A program made the translations under genes and the position numbers. Shown here one piece after another: positions 33,740 through 46,300 of a stretch of DNA of 64,000 nucleotides (within the stretch, counting starts at the first letter, position 1; each line of letters opens with the position of its first letter). The stretch is from Platycnemis pennipes (lineage: Eukaryota > Arthropoda > Insecta > Odonata > Platycnemididae). The stretch is from contig OW121853.1 of NCBI GenBank assembly GCA_933228895.1, positions 5,524,494 to 5,588,493 on the forward strand, given 5' to 3'. The notes under the pieces are model-generated. The model saw nothing but the letters and a program-made list of their open reading frames with translations. It was not told where the DNA came from and did not search any database.

Positions 33740-34373
33740 ATTCCACCAGAAATCAACCAGAGGTGGTAGCTGACCCATTTTTAATTTTTTCTATATTTTG
33801 TACATACATAGCTAGGTGCTTATATGTAGAGTACAAATCAGTTCTCGTTACATTTTTAGAGCAAACCGTATCCGAAATACGGGCAATATTGCATGTGCCG
33901 GTAGAGTAAACATGTCACTTTTTGACGCCTTAGAACATTGCTACTATTTGCATGTTTTTAAACTTTCAGCAACCATACTTATATTAATACTTTTTAAAAA
34001 CATTGTTCTATAGAGATATGCAAGAAAAACTAAATTTTAAAAAATATTCAGGCATAAACGAGGGTATCAACTTTCCGCATCAAAATTTTGTTTTTTCACT
34101 TTTTGAAGGCCAATCATTCAAAATGTGGACCAGATATCTAAACAGATACTTTTGGGATTAATACTTTAGCAAATAGTAGCAATATTCGCTAGCGTCAAAA
34201 AGTGACATTTTCACTCTGCCGGCACACGCGATAATGCCCGTATTTCGGATATGGTTTTCTCTAAAAATGTAACGAAAACTGATTTGTACTCTACATATAA
34301 CCACTTGTATGCGATGTACTCTACAATGGGTCAGCAACCACTTTTATTAAAATTGCTTGATTTCTGGTGGAAT
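33740..34373. mobile_element. Foldback MITE with TA duplication (~220-bp arms)
   Basis: Ends ATTCCACCAGAAATCAA and, reversed, ATTCCACCAGAAATCAAG, flanked by TA at 33738-33739 and 34374-34375. Arms share AGAGTACAAATCAGTT, CGTTACATTTTTAGAG, ATCCGAAATACGGGCA, GTGCCGG and TGTCACTTTTTGACG, and extend to about 33960 and 34160. No coding capacity; the ORFs in it are mirror images. Consistent with a Tc1/mariner-type MITE. Confidence 0.8.
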
Positions 34374-34375
34374 TA

Positions 34376-35989
34376 CCCTAGGTTACGATGCACATCAGGG
34401 AAATCAACGATATGATCCCACCAAGTAAAAATACCGCACCTAATCTTTATCGCTCTGGTGGTCAGGAAACAAAAAATCATTGAATCACAACACTATTCCG
34501 AATTATCACAACACTAACACTTACTTCAGAGATCACTTCAAATCACGATAACTATTGCATACCGAGGACCTAACGACTAAGAATGGCATGTGTACAGAGC
34601 GATAGAAAGAGAAAGGAGAAACTAAAGAGCACCAAAATGTTTCGAATGAAAGATGGAGGAGGTTAAGAAGAGGAGTTACCACCATCCCCAAGAACCAGGG
34701 TCTACCCCCGAGGATAACCAGGGGGGTTTTAGGTGGGCCGCATAAAGGGAAATGGGAAATGCCTGAATTTTGTGCGAAAATGCATACGAGCGGCAGCCCT
34801 GCAAAAAAAACACGTCCAGAAAGACGCTTCTGTAGGGTAAAAACGACATCTGTTGACACGTGCAACTTCACTTGCAAGTTAAAGAAACCGCCTTTAGGCA
34901 ATAAACACACGTCACAAGTATCGCAGTCAGAAATTCTTTCCATCCCTCTTTCTAGAGTAAATTCTGGCAAGGACAGAATGGAATAAGAAAATAGTGAACT
35001 TCTTCGTTTTTGAAATACTAATAAATAAAACATTGGAAAAGACGTATTGTATGTGCAATGTGTCTCCACTGTGCCGACGCGTCAAGTATCGACGCTCACG
35101 ACCGCGGCAGAGAGTCACGTAAGTCATTGTCATTCACTTATTTGCAAATATTTGCAGCTGAATCTTATACTAATGCCTTTCTAATATGTCCCACTTTTGT
35201 CATCATAATGAATCTCCTTGTCAATCGTTTTATAATCTAACATTTATGCGAAATTTGTGAGAAAAAATGATTCTTCTTTGAGAATTCATCCAGCGATCAT
35301 CAGAATCACTAAAAGATTGAAGCCTACTTTTTTTCTGATAGTAAAGTGTCCATATTATTATAGACCATAGTCATTTTACAAATTAAAAAATAGAGCGAAA
35401 AATTGTTAAAAATGTGTATTTTTCGAAAAAATTAGAAGGGCGTTGTTTAGCTAAAAATAGCTCTACTTTTAAGCAATGTACTAACCTTAACAAATTGTTT
35501 ATACAAAACTAAATAAAGTTCTCCGGACATTCTGCTACAAGAACTGCATATTTAAAGTGAGTTTCAAGAAAGAGTCGAAAATCTCCATGCAATGGTCTTC
35601 GATGAGATGTCGTATTTCATTGCATGGCACAGCAACAAACTCAAGTCTCCTCCCAGCACCTCCTCACCCGTCCTCCTATCCGCTCCTTCCCGATAACAAC
35701 GTCTCAAATGCTTCAATCTCTTCTCATCCGTAAGACCCTACACCCGCTACAATACACTGCCTCGTCCCTAACCAAGCACCTGACAAACCTTTCCTTCAAA
35801 TCTATAGCTGTAGCTGTTACTTTCGGGAAATGCTGCGTGCGATTCATTTTCGACTCGACGTTTCACTCCTCCTACAGGGAGAGCGTTATCAAGAGTGTAA
35901 ATCGGCTTCGTCTCGTTCTTATGTAGGAGCATCCGTGTCCGTTGCCCCATTGTTGGGCCGATTTGAATTTCGGATGGAAGACGTTAGCC
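34376..35989. other. Intron 1 sequence; nothing recognised
   Basis: Overlapping ORFs (minus 34533-35069, 178 codons; plus 34759-34986) show no recognised domain and fall in sequence without other coding signs. 35600-35980 may be 3' sequence of the adjoining Penelope-like element. Confidence 0.4.
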
Positions 35990-36960
35990 GTTGTGCATTG
36001 GAAGGGGCCAGGAAACCTTTCCAAACACGGCTCAGGTTATAACCATCCTCTCTATTGAAATTATTCGGCCTTTTAGCTATTTCTACTGCTTCTCGTATTA
36101 GACGCGGATAATAATCCTCCGTCTAAGCCAAAACCAGTGTTTCTTCGAAAATTATTTTATGCCCAGGGCTCGAGGCATAATGTTCGGCGACCGCTGACTC
36201 GTTCCATTTATGAAGCTCCATCGCTCTCTTATGCTCTGCTTAAACCTCTGGAAGATGGCTGGCTTGGTCTGTTCCACGTAGCTTCTGCCGCAGCGGCAGG
36301 GGACCTCATATACACCCATGGATTGGAGGGGAGGATGTCTATCCTTCGGCGATGGCAGGATGTTTTTAATTTTTCACCGCACAGAAGCGAGTGGTGATGT
36401 TGCTTCTCTGAAGGATTTTTGCGATCCTGTCGGTGACTCCGGAGATGTACGGGAGTTTCACGAGGGCCAAAGGCTTCTTCTTACGATCTTCGTCATTTGG
36501 ATGCCGCTTCCTCTCTTTCATCGCTCTTTTTATGAAGGAGTCACTGTAACCATTTCCTTTCAGAGCCCACATTAGATGTTTTATTTCGATGTTGAGGTGG
36601 TCGGCATCACTCACGACTTTGGCGCGGTGGGTTAACGTTTTAATTACGCTGGACTGATGGTGATGGGACGCGGCATTCTCGGTGTGGGTATTCTTTCGGT
36701 ACACTGAATGGCCCAGGCTTCCATCCTTTTAATCAGGACATCTAGGAAATGCAGACAACCTCCTTCTTCAAGTCCTTTTGTAAATTTGATGTCTGGATGG
36801 ATGTTGCTGAGATGATCATGGAAAGCCACAAGTTTCTCTTCTCCATGTGGCCAGATCACAAAGGTGTCATCTACGTATCTTAGCCAGCATGACGGTTTAT
36901 CCTCGCAGGTGTCCAGTGCCTTCTTCTCAAAAAACTGCATGTATAAAATCTGTAAAACTG
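35990..36960 (-). pseudogene. Penelope-like retroelement: RT and GIY-YIG endonuclease fragment
   Basis: The minus strand begins inside the RT with KPSCWLRYVDDTFVIWPHG (YVDD at 36863-36877) and continues IKFTKGLEEGGCLHFLDVLI. In the next frame come VYRKNTHTENAASHHHQSSV and LPYISGVTDRIAKILQRSNI. Another frameshift leads to GVYEVPCRCGRSYVEQT (near 36316) and REAVEIAKRPNNFNREDGYN. RT plus C-terminal GIY-YIG nuclease, with that Cys-containing spacer, is diagnostic of Penelope-like elements. The usual YIG glycine is Glu here (YVE). The copy is 5'-truncated and frameshifted, so dead. Confidence 0.85.
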
Positions 36961-38874
36961 CATGTCTTCCGCTTCTTGATTAAGTATTTCCTTGAAATAC
37001 CTACCTAGGGTTCATGCTAATTGTGTTCTTCTAATTTTTTTTAAAAACCTCTTTCACCAACGAAGTTATTTTGCACTGCTGCACTATGCCCACCTTCAAC
37101 CAAAATGCTACCCTGATAGGATAAGTGTCGATTCGTTCCCATCAACTGAAGTCTTTTTATTCTTAATTTATCGTAATTCCACGCAATGACTATAGCCCCT
37201 TAGATCCTTGACTTAGTTCGCCTGCTGTTAAGCGGAAAGATCTGGAAAAATCACACAGATCGGCTCCAGGTGAGCCTGTACAAAGGCCTCTCCAGGATTA
37301 CTCCGGGCAGGGGTCAAACACTCTCCCCAATGGACTACGAAGCCATCCCGTTCTTCATAACATACGGGATCTATGCGGGGCTAATGAGGGAGAAAGAATC
37401 CAATCACTAATGCTGCGATGCCTTCCCATCCACGCGAATCGAGGAGTTGAAAGCAATTAAAGAAGCAATGTCCATCTACTCTTTCCGTGCGACTGAGGTA
37501 AGGAGCGGGAAGATTAGACACCACCTATCGGAAGAATTCTCCGCGACAGAGGGGAAGAAGCGAGAGGGCGATGGAGAAAACGAGAACAAGTGTCTCCCCG
37601 CAACCCTCCCTTATATGGCGCTGGCGAAGGATGATCCGGGGGCGGACTCTCAACCCCCCCCCCCCCAACCCCACCTCCGAGGAAGAGAGAGGCAATGAGG
37701 AGCAGCGCCAAGGACACACGCTCGTTTCCGCAGCGCACGCCAATCTCACCAAGTGGAACCCTTGTCGATCCCCTAACTATCACACGATGGACATTCCACA
37801 TCGACAATACCGCAAGAACAGGGGAACCTTCTGCTCCAATGGGACAGTTCAATCGGTCCACGGACGGTCGCGGGCTACATAAGAAATTAAAGAAACACGA
37901 AGGGGAGGTAACTCGGCGTGGTAGTGTGGTCTTCGTAGAAAAGGATAGAGAAAATTCTATCGCAGACGAGTCTAGACACATTCTCATTAGATAACCTCGC
38001 ATTTTGATTGCTCTTATTAAATCACAAACAATTTACTTAGTTTTCAAGGCAACCTAAGGCACGAGATGTGACTAAACTATACTAACTAAACTGATGAGGG
38101 AATAAATTGAAGAGAAGTATAAAAAAGTCAGAGGATTCAAGAGAAAAGTTAGATGTGAGAAGAGAAATTCGGGTATTTTAATACGTGACGGGAAGAAGAA
38201 AGAACAAGGAACAAAATGATGAATGTTAAAACACAGCAGGCGTGTACATGAGAGGTAGCACAGGCCCTAGTGTTAAGAGAACTCCAAATGAAACGCTTTT
38301 CGTTTCTTTGCTTCACAAGAAAGTATGATTTCGAGTGAACTCTGAAATCTGACTTTCCAATACAGACACAAGAGTTTTGACTCGATGACCGCGCCAAGGA
38401 ACACTCACGGGAGAATCATTCCTTTAAGACACGTTCGGTAACAAAACAGGTTTCTTTCCAGATACGTGCACGCATGTGAGCATAATCTTCCCACTTATAC
38501 AAAGAATTGACCTCATATGATTCATAATTCTCCATGAGACTTGCACAAATCAGAATGTCTAAGTAGAGCAATTTATTTTAGTCATCGTCAAATATAATGC
38601 ACACCCTGAACGCCATTGAGATCTTTTGCCCCTTCATTCTCCAATCTGTTGTTCATGTTTCGCGAACACGTCCACTCATCACGTGCTCCTTTTTGCGGTG
38701 GGAAAGCACCCTATCGCCAAATTGATGGGCGAGGGATACATAAAAAAACACTTATTCTTTCCATACGAGATCTTCGTTCTCCTTTATTCCTCCGTTCTCA
38801 ACAGATCCACACACACCTTTATCAACGCAGTCCTGTTCCCGAGACTCGTCTACAATGACCATTCCATGCCACCA
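36961..38874. other. Intron 1 sequence with CpG-rich patch (37500-37870)
   Basis: A GC-rich patch with a poly-C run at 37653-37669 leaves overlapping ORFs on both strands (minus 162 codons at 37514-38002). No domain is recognised. The remainder is AT-rich and unremarkable. Confidence 0.4.
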
Positions 38875-38921
38875 TTATGCAATACGTATAATTATTAGTA
38901 ATAATTATACGCATTGCATAA
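38875..38921. repeat. 47-bp hairpin
   Basis: 23-bp arms (TTATGCAATACGTATAATTA plus TTA) with one mismatch and a single-base centre. Confidence 0.85.
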
Positions 38922-39549
38922 TTGCATAGGAAGCATTAGTAATAATTAGAATACTCAATTTAAAGATTTAGCTCGTCTGGCAAGCACAATAGTGGCCTTT
39001 CCCAAGCCCTCATTTTGTTTCTGTGAAACGTTGGCGACAGCATAAGAAAATTTTTCCCAATACCAGCGACATAGCGTTTGCCGAGACATCCCCTATGCAC
39101 CTTTGGCGTATCGAATGCTTTTATGAGAGACCATTTCAGAGATTAAATGGTAAACACTGCATTATCAAAACACTAGAAAACCTTTTTTCTCACAATCACG
39201 CCCACCTCCTCTGGTCCACGCAGTCTAGATACTTGGCTACCTGACTGAACCTCCTTATATAGTCTCTACTCTCTCAATTCGATATATATATACATTATTA
39301 ATTCTCACTTCAGATCGGTCGTCGGGAGGTATTTATTGTTCATTTCGACATTTTAGGCTGCAAGAGAGCAATGTTTCTCGGCCCCAACCTCGCATTCGAT
39401 TGTCTGAGTGGAAGGTTTAACAGATGAATTTTCTCCGCTCTCAGTAGGTACCTAACTGCCTTCCTTAAGTATTTCACCTTGATATCAAGGGATTTTTTTA
39501 TCACCGAGATCAAAGCTTACTTTATTTATTTTCCATTACCACCGAAAAC
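38922..39549. other. Intron 1 sequence; nothing recognised
   Basis: Only a short TA-repeat (about 39280-39297). Confidence 0.45.
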
Positions 39550-39702
39550 AGCTCCTATGGCCTTTTACATCGGGGTATTTAACAATTAACAACAGACGAG
39601 CACACACATCCATGTCCTGAGCGGTGAAAAGTCCACTAGACGGGACTCGAACCCGCGACCCAAAGGCAAGCAGGCGAGGGCTTAACCACGCCGACTTGAT
39701 GA
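39550..39702 (-). mobile_element. tRNA-derived SINE family E
   Basis: The minus strand reads AAGTCGGCGTGGTTAAGCCC (A-box relic), then GTCGCGGGTTCGAGTCCCG (B box in a paired arm) and a tail with CAGGACATGGATGTGTG. The ACATGGATGT tail recurs in the SINE at 46038. Confidence 0.65.
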
Positions 39703-40654
39703 CACTTACTCCTAATTTTATTGTAACGTAATTCCAGCATACTGTACGGAGCAGTGATATCGAATCTTCTATGCGATCGTTACTAGTCGTAAATGACCTT
39801 TCGATGCACCTCCGAATCAAACTGGTGTGCTCTTGCTGCCGGGTGACATGAAGCAGAAGAAGCAGTCGACCGTCAACCGGAATATTTAAACCAACGAAAT
39901 CAATGTTACACGTGAGGCTAATCATCTAAGCCCATCGGGTTGCATTTTATGCACTCTAAAAGGCGAGGGCAGTCCACTACCCGTCAAAGAATTCCCCTTC
40001 AACGGAAAAAGGAAGCTTTCAGGGCAACGTGACAGAATGGAGGTTGAACTTCAAATTGCATTTCGACGACATGCTGGGCAATGGTTAGTTCAACCCGCCC
40101 ACCGCTTCTTCCCTCCCCACCAATCAACGATCAGGTACTTCATACCAGTTCGTTTCGCCGTCACCGTTACTGCACGGGTCTCAGCACAGTCCCAGAGTTA
40201 CTCCTCGGCTAAGCCCACCTCCGAAACAGAGCCCTTCGCTCCCCATCAAACGCACCCGCTCCACCAGAAATTTAATCTCTTCTAAGGATACACCCTATAA
40301 ACCCAAAGTTCCCAAAATCATCCTTTCTTATCTCCCTTCCCCAAGAAACTATCATTTCGACGCACATCTCATTCACCTACGTTCCAAAACGTATAAGGCT
40401 AATGAGCATAATAGACACCTATTTTAGACGCAATCGGACACAGTTTTTATTTCAATACGAAATGCCTCACGTGGCAAACTATTGATTAAATATTTTATGG
40501 TATCCACCACCATCAAGAGGGTATCTGGCAGGTGAGGTGGATATAAGACTCCCCTCTAATCTCTCCAGTTATTTGGATACAAATTCCTCCACATTAACCA
40601 TCAGAAACTTCAGGGCGACGATCCTAGAAAAATGTCATATTTTAACGAAAATAT
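39703..40654. other. Intron 1 sequence; nothing recognised
   Basis: 40500-40550 (ATCCACCACCATCAAGAGGG, then TATCTGGCAGG) weakly resembles the repeat at 50921. No gene is seen. Confidence 0.4.
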
Positions 40655-41060
40655 CTAGTCAGTCGTCGACTTACTCGACACACCGACTTACGACCGAGCG
40701 TTTGGCAGCCACGTGAACTGAGCTGCTAAGCTGAATAACGCCACCGAGCACTGCCCCGGAATGATGAAAAGTGTATAAAAGAAACAAAAAAATCAAAAGA
40801 AGAATATATGAATAATCTCTTTTGCTTTTTCATTTAATATTCAAAAAGTACTGAGGTCTGTAAAATATTCGATCCCCTGTCATATTCGAACAAGATGGCG
40901 TACATAATTCTAATTAATTCTATGAAAAATACCAAAATCTATGTAAGTACCTAAGTGATTCTATGAAAAATATCAAAAATTGTTAAAATTCGTTTTACGA
41001 CAAAATCGACTTATGGCCAGACTGCCGGAATCAAACGTGTCCGTAAGTCGACAGTTGCCT
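40655..41060. mobile_element. Possible Tigger-like MITE
   Basis: The left CAGTCGTCGACTTACTCGAC and reversed right CAACTGTCGACTTACGGACA share a GTCGACTTAC core with subterminal CGACTTA/TAAGTCG repeats. No clear target duplication. Confidence 0.35.
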
Positions 41061-41074
41061 GCACATAAAAATAT

Positions 41075-41395
41075 TCTCATGGATAGGGATGGTGTTGCGG
41101 GGAGAGTAATGGCTCCCCTCCCTGGGGGAGCCATTGATGCCATCTCGGCAGTGCTAGATATTTGTTTTTTTTTAGTGTACTGGTCCCCACTTGAGTCCTC
41201 TGTCGTGAGAACCCAGAGTTCGTCCGCCCGATGGGACGTCAAATCGTGAAACTATTGTCGTAAAACTTCAGTCAAGGGTTTCTCTCCACCCTTTCTCCTT
41301 ACCCTGATCTATTCCAACCTGCGTCCAATTATTGTAAACGGCGCTAATATCCTCAGCTACCGGTTGCCTCCCCCGAATAACTACTGAGTATTAGT
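41075..41395 (+). mobile_element. SINE family C copy
   Basis: The 3' half matches 63700-63910 and inverted 13118-13250: CCGATGGGACGTCAAA, GGGTTTCTCTCCACCCTTTC, CTCAGCTACCGGTTGCCTCC. The head is diverged. It includes an 11-bp hairpin (AATGGCTCCCC/GGGGGAGCCATT). Confidence 0.65.
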
Positions 41396-42242
41396 GTTAA
41401 TATTTTCCCCTGTAACTTCATTTTACATCTATTGATTTACCGATAAATGCCAATTTACTTAAGTGGAGTTCTGTCAATAGTTTACAAACTTGTTTCTATC
41501 CCATATTACTAGTAAATAAAAGATTTTCCTTTGGAATCACGAAAGTAATGGATATATATAATTTTTCCATTGTAAACCTTTTTTCTTGCACAGCTGATTC
41601 TATTATTTTAAAAGCCATAAGACTGCGGCCCAAATGAATGAAATAAATAACTGCCGACAAGATGCAGGTGCATGGAAACTCACAGCGAATTTGACCAAAT
41701 ATCTACAACCGCATGTAAAAATATTTTCCATATGGAATAATATCTGTCGAAACGCATTTGCCTATTATATCTTTTTCTCTAAATTAATTAATTTGACTGT
41801 GGGTCATTCCACGCCATTCCGACCAGAAAATCGGGAAAATGACCATTAGGGTCACCGATTTAGACCAAATATAGAATAACGGCTCCATTTGATAAGAAAA
41901 TGAAAACCACACAGCCTTAAAAAAAAAGGCTGCCGTTTACGAGAAATTGCAAAGTTGCAAAATTCGAATTTTGCAAAAGTTACTAGATGTTTTGCGATAT
42001 ACCTCTGTGCATAGGGGTCCAACTGGCATTGCGCATGTGGTACCGCCTGCAGTAATGCCATCTATAAGTGTAGTAGGTTATTAATGAAACGTTTTCGTAT
42101 ATTATAAATTAATATATTTACTCAGCTCTTCTTAAAATTTAAATTTTAGATATTCAACGTTGCATCTAGATTACTAGAAGCGTAATATCAATTTTACTAC
42201 TACGACATCGAAACCTTTGACAAACGAAGATCGCAGTCCGCC
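41396..42242. other. Intron 1 sequence; short palindrome only
   Basis: A perfect 22-bp palindrome (TTGCAAAATTCGAATTTTGC plus AA) at 41955-41976. Nothing else recognised. Confidence 0.45.
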
Positions 42243-42294
42243 TGTACGTCCTCACAGATATATACTACAGTAGTATATATCTGTGTACGTCCTC
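42243..42294. repeat. Palindrome between 11-bp direct repeats
   Basis: TGTACGTCCTC at 42243-42253 and 42284-42294 encloses ACAGATATATACTA-CA-GTAGTATATATCTG-type inverted arms. Confidence 0.85.
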
Positions 42295-45200
42295 TACATT
42301 TAAGCTGAAAGTCGGTTGAGAAGTTGTTGTTTTCGTTTGCAATAAGAGTGATTAAGACCGTTAATCCTAAGTTTGGTTGTATAAGAAGTGATATGATTGT
42401 GTTGAAATTCGACGTAAAGCCTCTAAATGTGTAATTCTGCGCTGTCAGCAGCTGTTAATCCAGAGATTTAGTATATTTGAATTCCACGAACGGACACTTG
42501 GTAAGGCATTAAAGTTTTTCGATGAATTTGTGTCATCATACAGGTTGTGTTACTATATGTTAGTATTGTGTTGGCATTAGATATTTTCAAGCCATTTCTA
42601 CCGTCGGAATGTGGTCACGCATATGCTTTTTCGTGCTGCTTGGTGGCGTAAATATCAGTGAGTAACCCTCGAGTGCCTTAAGACAATTGTTACTATCGTT
42701 AGTATTGCCTATCGCACTTGAGCACGCACTGATGACAATGGGAATCTCATTACGAAGTAGCTTCTTGTGTTGTTTTTGGTCCATTTGGTAGTTACTTAGA
42801 TGAGAATACGCTGTATTGTGCAGCCCTGCTGAATGTGTTGATCTGTCAAGAACTTTGAATTTGGATATACTCTAATGGAAGTGTCTGCAATAGATTTCCT
42901 TCCTGTATCTAAACTAATTGTCTGTGTAAATACTAAAAAAACACCCTTGTAGCTCCCTAGATGAACTTAACCTTAATGTACGGAGACTGTATGGCCAACC
43001 AGCTCGTAAGTGTGGGCACTCACATTTGGGTATTCACTCTTCCTTACTCATTCAGGCTTCTTTCATGATTGTAGTTGATATTGATATTTGTTATGCAGAC
43101 GTTATAACTATCCATAGATTTATTGGGTTGCATACTTCATTTCATCACAGTTTCCAAGTGTTTTGATGAAAGTATGCTTAAGTTAGGTGAAGGTGTTAGT
43201 TTAGTGGTTCTCCACTAACTGGTCGTAATTTGAAGATTTAATGAGAATCTGATTATTTTTAAGTCCTCTCTCCCAGTGTGACTGTTAACGTTGTACCACA
43301 TTATTAGTCGTATTACAATTAGTTGTATTACAATAGTTTTTTGACAAATAATATCAGCCAGCCTAACGATCAACACAAAACAATTGCGCTTAGGAAATGA
43401 AAAATAAACCTCCAGTAAGAATGCATTCTCTTTCCCGGTGATGATTGGCCTCCAGAAAGTGGCATTCTAAATCTCGCATGACGTGCTTGGCAGCTTGTCT
43501 CATTATTTCCTTCTTTCTTCCAGGGTTCTTCAATGTAAGAATCCTCTTTTATATTAATAATACCTTTATATTTGTAGAAATGTTTAATGTGCCATTATTT
43601 ATTGTCCTAAAATATGCAACATTCGTTATGGCAATGGCAATGATTATGGCAATGGATGTGTAACATTTTTTTTATTAATAAAGGTCATCAATTTCCATGC
43701 CTGGAACAATTGTTTTTATTATCTGTGACGCCCAAGTCCACTTCTATTGCAGATTGAAGATGAATGCTGACCCTGCGTATTTGAAGTAAGTTCTATATCT
43801 CTAAATTTAAACCAGAAAGACGATAAAAGAGTAAAGAATATGGCGAAATATATAATGCGACGACGCGTTGAATTCAAATTTAGCGGGCCTTCTGTAGTAA
43901 CGCCACCAGCACCATCTATAAGTGTAGTAGGTAAACAGTACCCCCGGGTAAAGAATTATAACGTTGAGTCGGACTTCCATGCCTCTGAGACTATTATGGA
44001 TACAGATGTGCATAAGGGCTTATTTCAAAGGTATTGAATTGGACAAATATGACAAGAGATAATATTGTGAAATATACACAAATTTCATAAAGTTTATAAC
44101 AATTTTAAAATTTCAAATCGATTTTTGACGATGTACTCGTAACTTCGATTATTCTCATTTTTTATATGTTGTCACAACCCGCGTCTCAAACCAATCTGAG
44201 GATTTTTGACTTATGATGATGATACGCGGTTCGACCACGAACCTTCATAATGCGTGCGATCGTGTTACCATTATTTGTGACGCAATATCATATTATATTT
44301 CGGTCTAATGTAGGGGTGCACGCAGAAATCAAGCGTCATGGCGTGTTTCCAGACGCACTTCCATTTCACACTCACAAAAATGATCTCATAGTCCACCCAC
44401 GTAACTAAAAGATAATGGTCGCGTCGCGCAAACCTATTCGCGCTCAGTCGGCTTTAACCAAACCATTTCGATATTTGAAGGCAATAATCTGCATCATACT
44501 GACCGAAATACTGCAAAACACTGACTTTGTCACTTCCATCAAAGGTGCGTTTAATATGGATTGCTTGATGCTGGAATCTGTGACAACGTTAGTGAACACC
44601 TGAATCGACTAAGAAACTTAGAATCCGAACGCTTCAACTTCATCGTATTTCTGGAGCAACCAACCTACGGATCGCTTAATCTGCTTGTCGATCTCAAAAC
44701 ATGATTGATTATGAAAAATGAATTTAGCGTCTAACTTAATATTTTTGAAGATTGAAAAAAAAAACCGGAAGTTCCCCTGGGACTCTGTACAATGCTTTTA
44801 TTCGATAACCTTATGTGAAAACTGATTTTTTAGTCGTCACTACGTTTAAAACTTGCGTGTCTAAGTGCGATTCTACTAAGTTCACGCTATTGATAACAAT
44901 AGCGAACCATGAAAGAAGGCTCCGCCATCCCGCCACAAAGTTTGCGATTACGGAAATGTGGCGGAACTCCGGACTACCGTTGATTTACGTATCTCATTTT
45001 TAACCATATTTTGTAAATGCCCAGAAATATTTTAGTTTTATGATGATCGTCACTAATAGTATAAAATCACCAAAGTAAGCAGACACCTTTTCATCGAAAA
45101 GGTGACTAATGCATGACTACAGTAATGATCTGCAGCTGGGTCGTTCGATTTTAAAACGACAAATTTTTCAGCCAAATTTCCCTCGACCACCTCGGATTTC

Positions 45201-45488
45201 GACAAAAATTGGATTACAGATGGCACAGTGGCAACCTTCGGAGGCGGAGCAAACAAAAGTTGCCCCTCGGATATACGCATAAAGGAATTGTGGGAGCGCC
45301 TAAATGTACCGACATCCAACACAACCTCCAGGAAACTGTAGTCTGTGTTTCAAAGTGTTTCTTGGAGTATTTTAAGCCTAAAACTATTTAAAAATCTATT
45401 TGGAAAATACATTTACAAGGTAAAAATCACTGTTTCAAACAATCAGATATAAAGTACATTCCATAAGCTATCCATAAACCCCATTTAC
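42295..45488. other. Intron 1 sequence; nothing recognised
   Basis: Over 3 kb of AT-rich sequence with only short, unsupported ORFs and a small hairpin at 44885-44905 (CGCTATTG/CAATAGCG). Confidence 0.5.
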
Positions 45489-45584
45489 ATTGGAAATGAA
45501 AAACCACTTCGTACGTTCCACAGAAAGATCTTCGTGTGGAAAAATCTTTGTGTGGAACGTAGAAAGTGGTTTTTCATTTCCAAT
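45489..45584. repeat. 96-bp inverted repeat
   Basis: Arms of about 40 bp (ATTGGAAATGAAAAACCACT, then ACGTTCCACA) around a short loop. CCCATTTACATT occurs on both sides (45480-45491 and 45623-45634). Confidence 0.85.
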
Positions 45585-46037
45585 CGAGAGGTTCCACAAA
45601 GTAAAGCCTCAAAACTTTGAATCCCATTTACATTCACCAAAACTGTGAATTTTGTATGTCGCTCTGACAAGATTATGCTGCGTTAAACTACAAAGCAGAA
45701 AGTGGGGATGGTAAGGGACGCATCGGCTACAAAACTCAAATTTTTGAGATTCAAATACCTCCTGGGCTACATACTTCGAGTTTTCTCAAAGTTATGTTGA
45801 AACGTGCGATATAATATTCAAATTTGGAGTAACATTGCTACGAAGTGAATAGGATAAACTCCTCATTTGATATCACAGTAATCTCAATAGTATTAATTTC
45901 ATGTAAATACATAATTTAACGCACAACCAGTGATAATAGGGCATGCGCATGGGAAATACTAAGGTTGAAAAGTCCCGAACGTTTTCTGCCTATATAAATG
46001 GCTGAATCCGTAGGTCAAAACAAGACATCCATGTTTT

Positions 46038-46109
46038 GGACGGGATTTAAACCCGCGGCCATTAGGTTGACTAATCAGCCCATTACCGATCAGCTACAAC
46101 GGCCGGCGT
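46038..46109 (-). mobile_element. tRNA-derived SINE family D head
   Basis: The minus strand reads GCCGTTGTAGCTGATCGGTA (A box) and GCCGCGGGTTTAAATCCCG (B box in a paired arm). A CCAAAACATGGATGTCTTG tail follows toward 46015. No functional tRNA fold. Confidence 0.65.
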
Positions 46110-46300
46110 GAGGATTAGTACTTTCCAAATTCAATGCTTTCAAGGTGGAAACGACCTTAAGATTGAAAACAGGGCAAATATGTACACATCACGTAATGTT
46201 ATTTTTTGTATCCACACCAATTTCTCCCGACAAACAATACCTAGCTCAGGGCTGAGCTCAAAGCCACCGAGTGCGTCCACCGGGTTGCGGATGCTGGGAC

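Noticed and set aside
33318..34013. Coding ORFs (100-112 codons)
   Set aside because: Most lie in or next to the arms of the foldback element; non-coding repeat DNA.
34533..35069. 178-codon minus ORF as a gene
   Set aside because: No recognisable domain, no splice or promoter context, and an opposite-strand ORF overlaps it.
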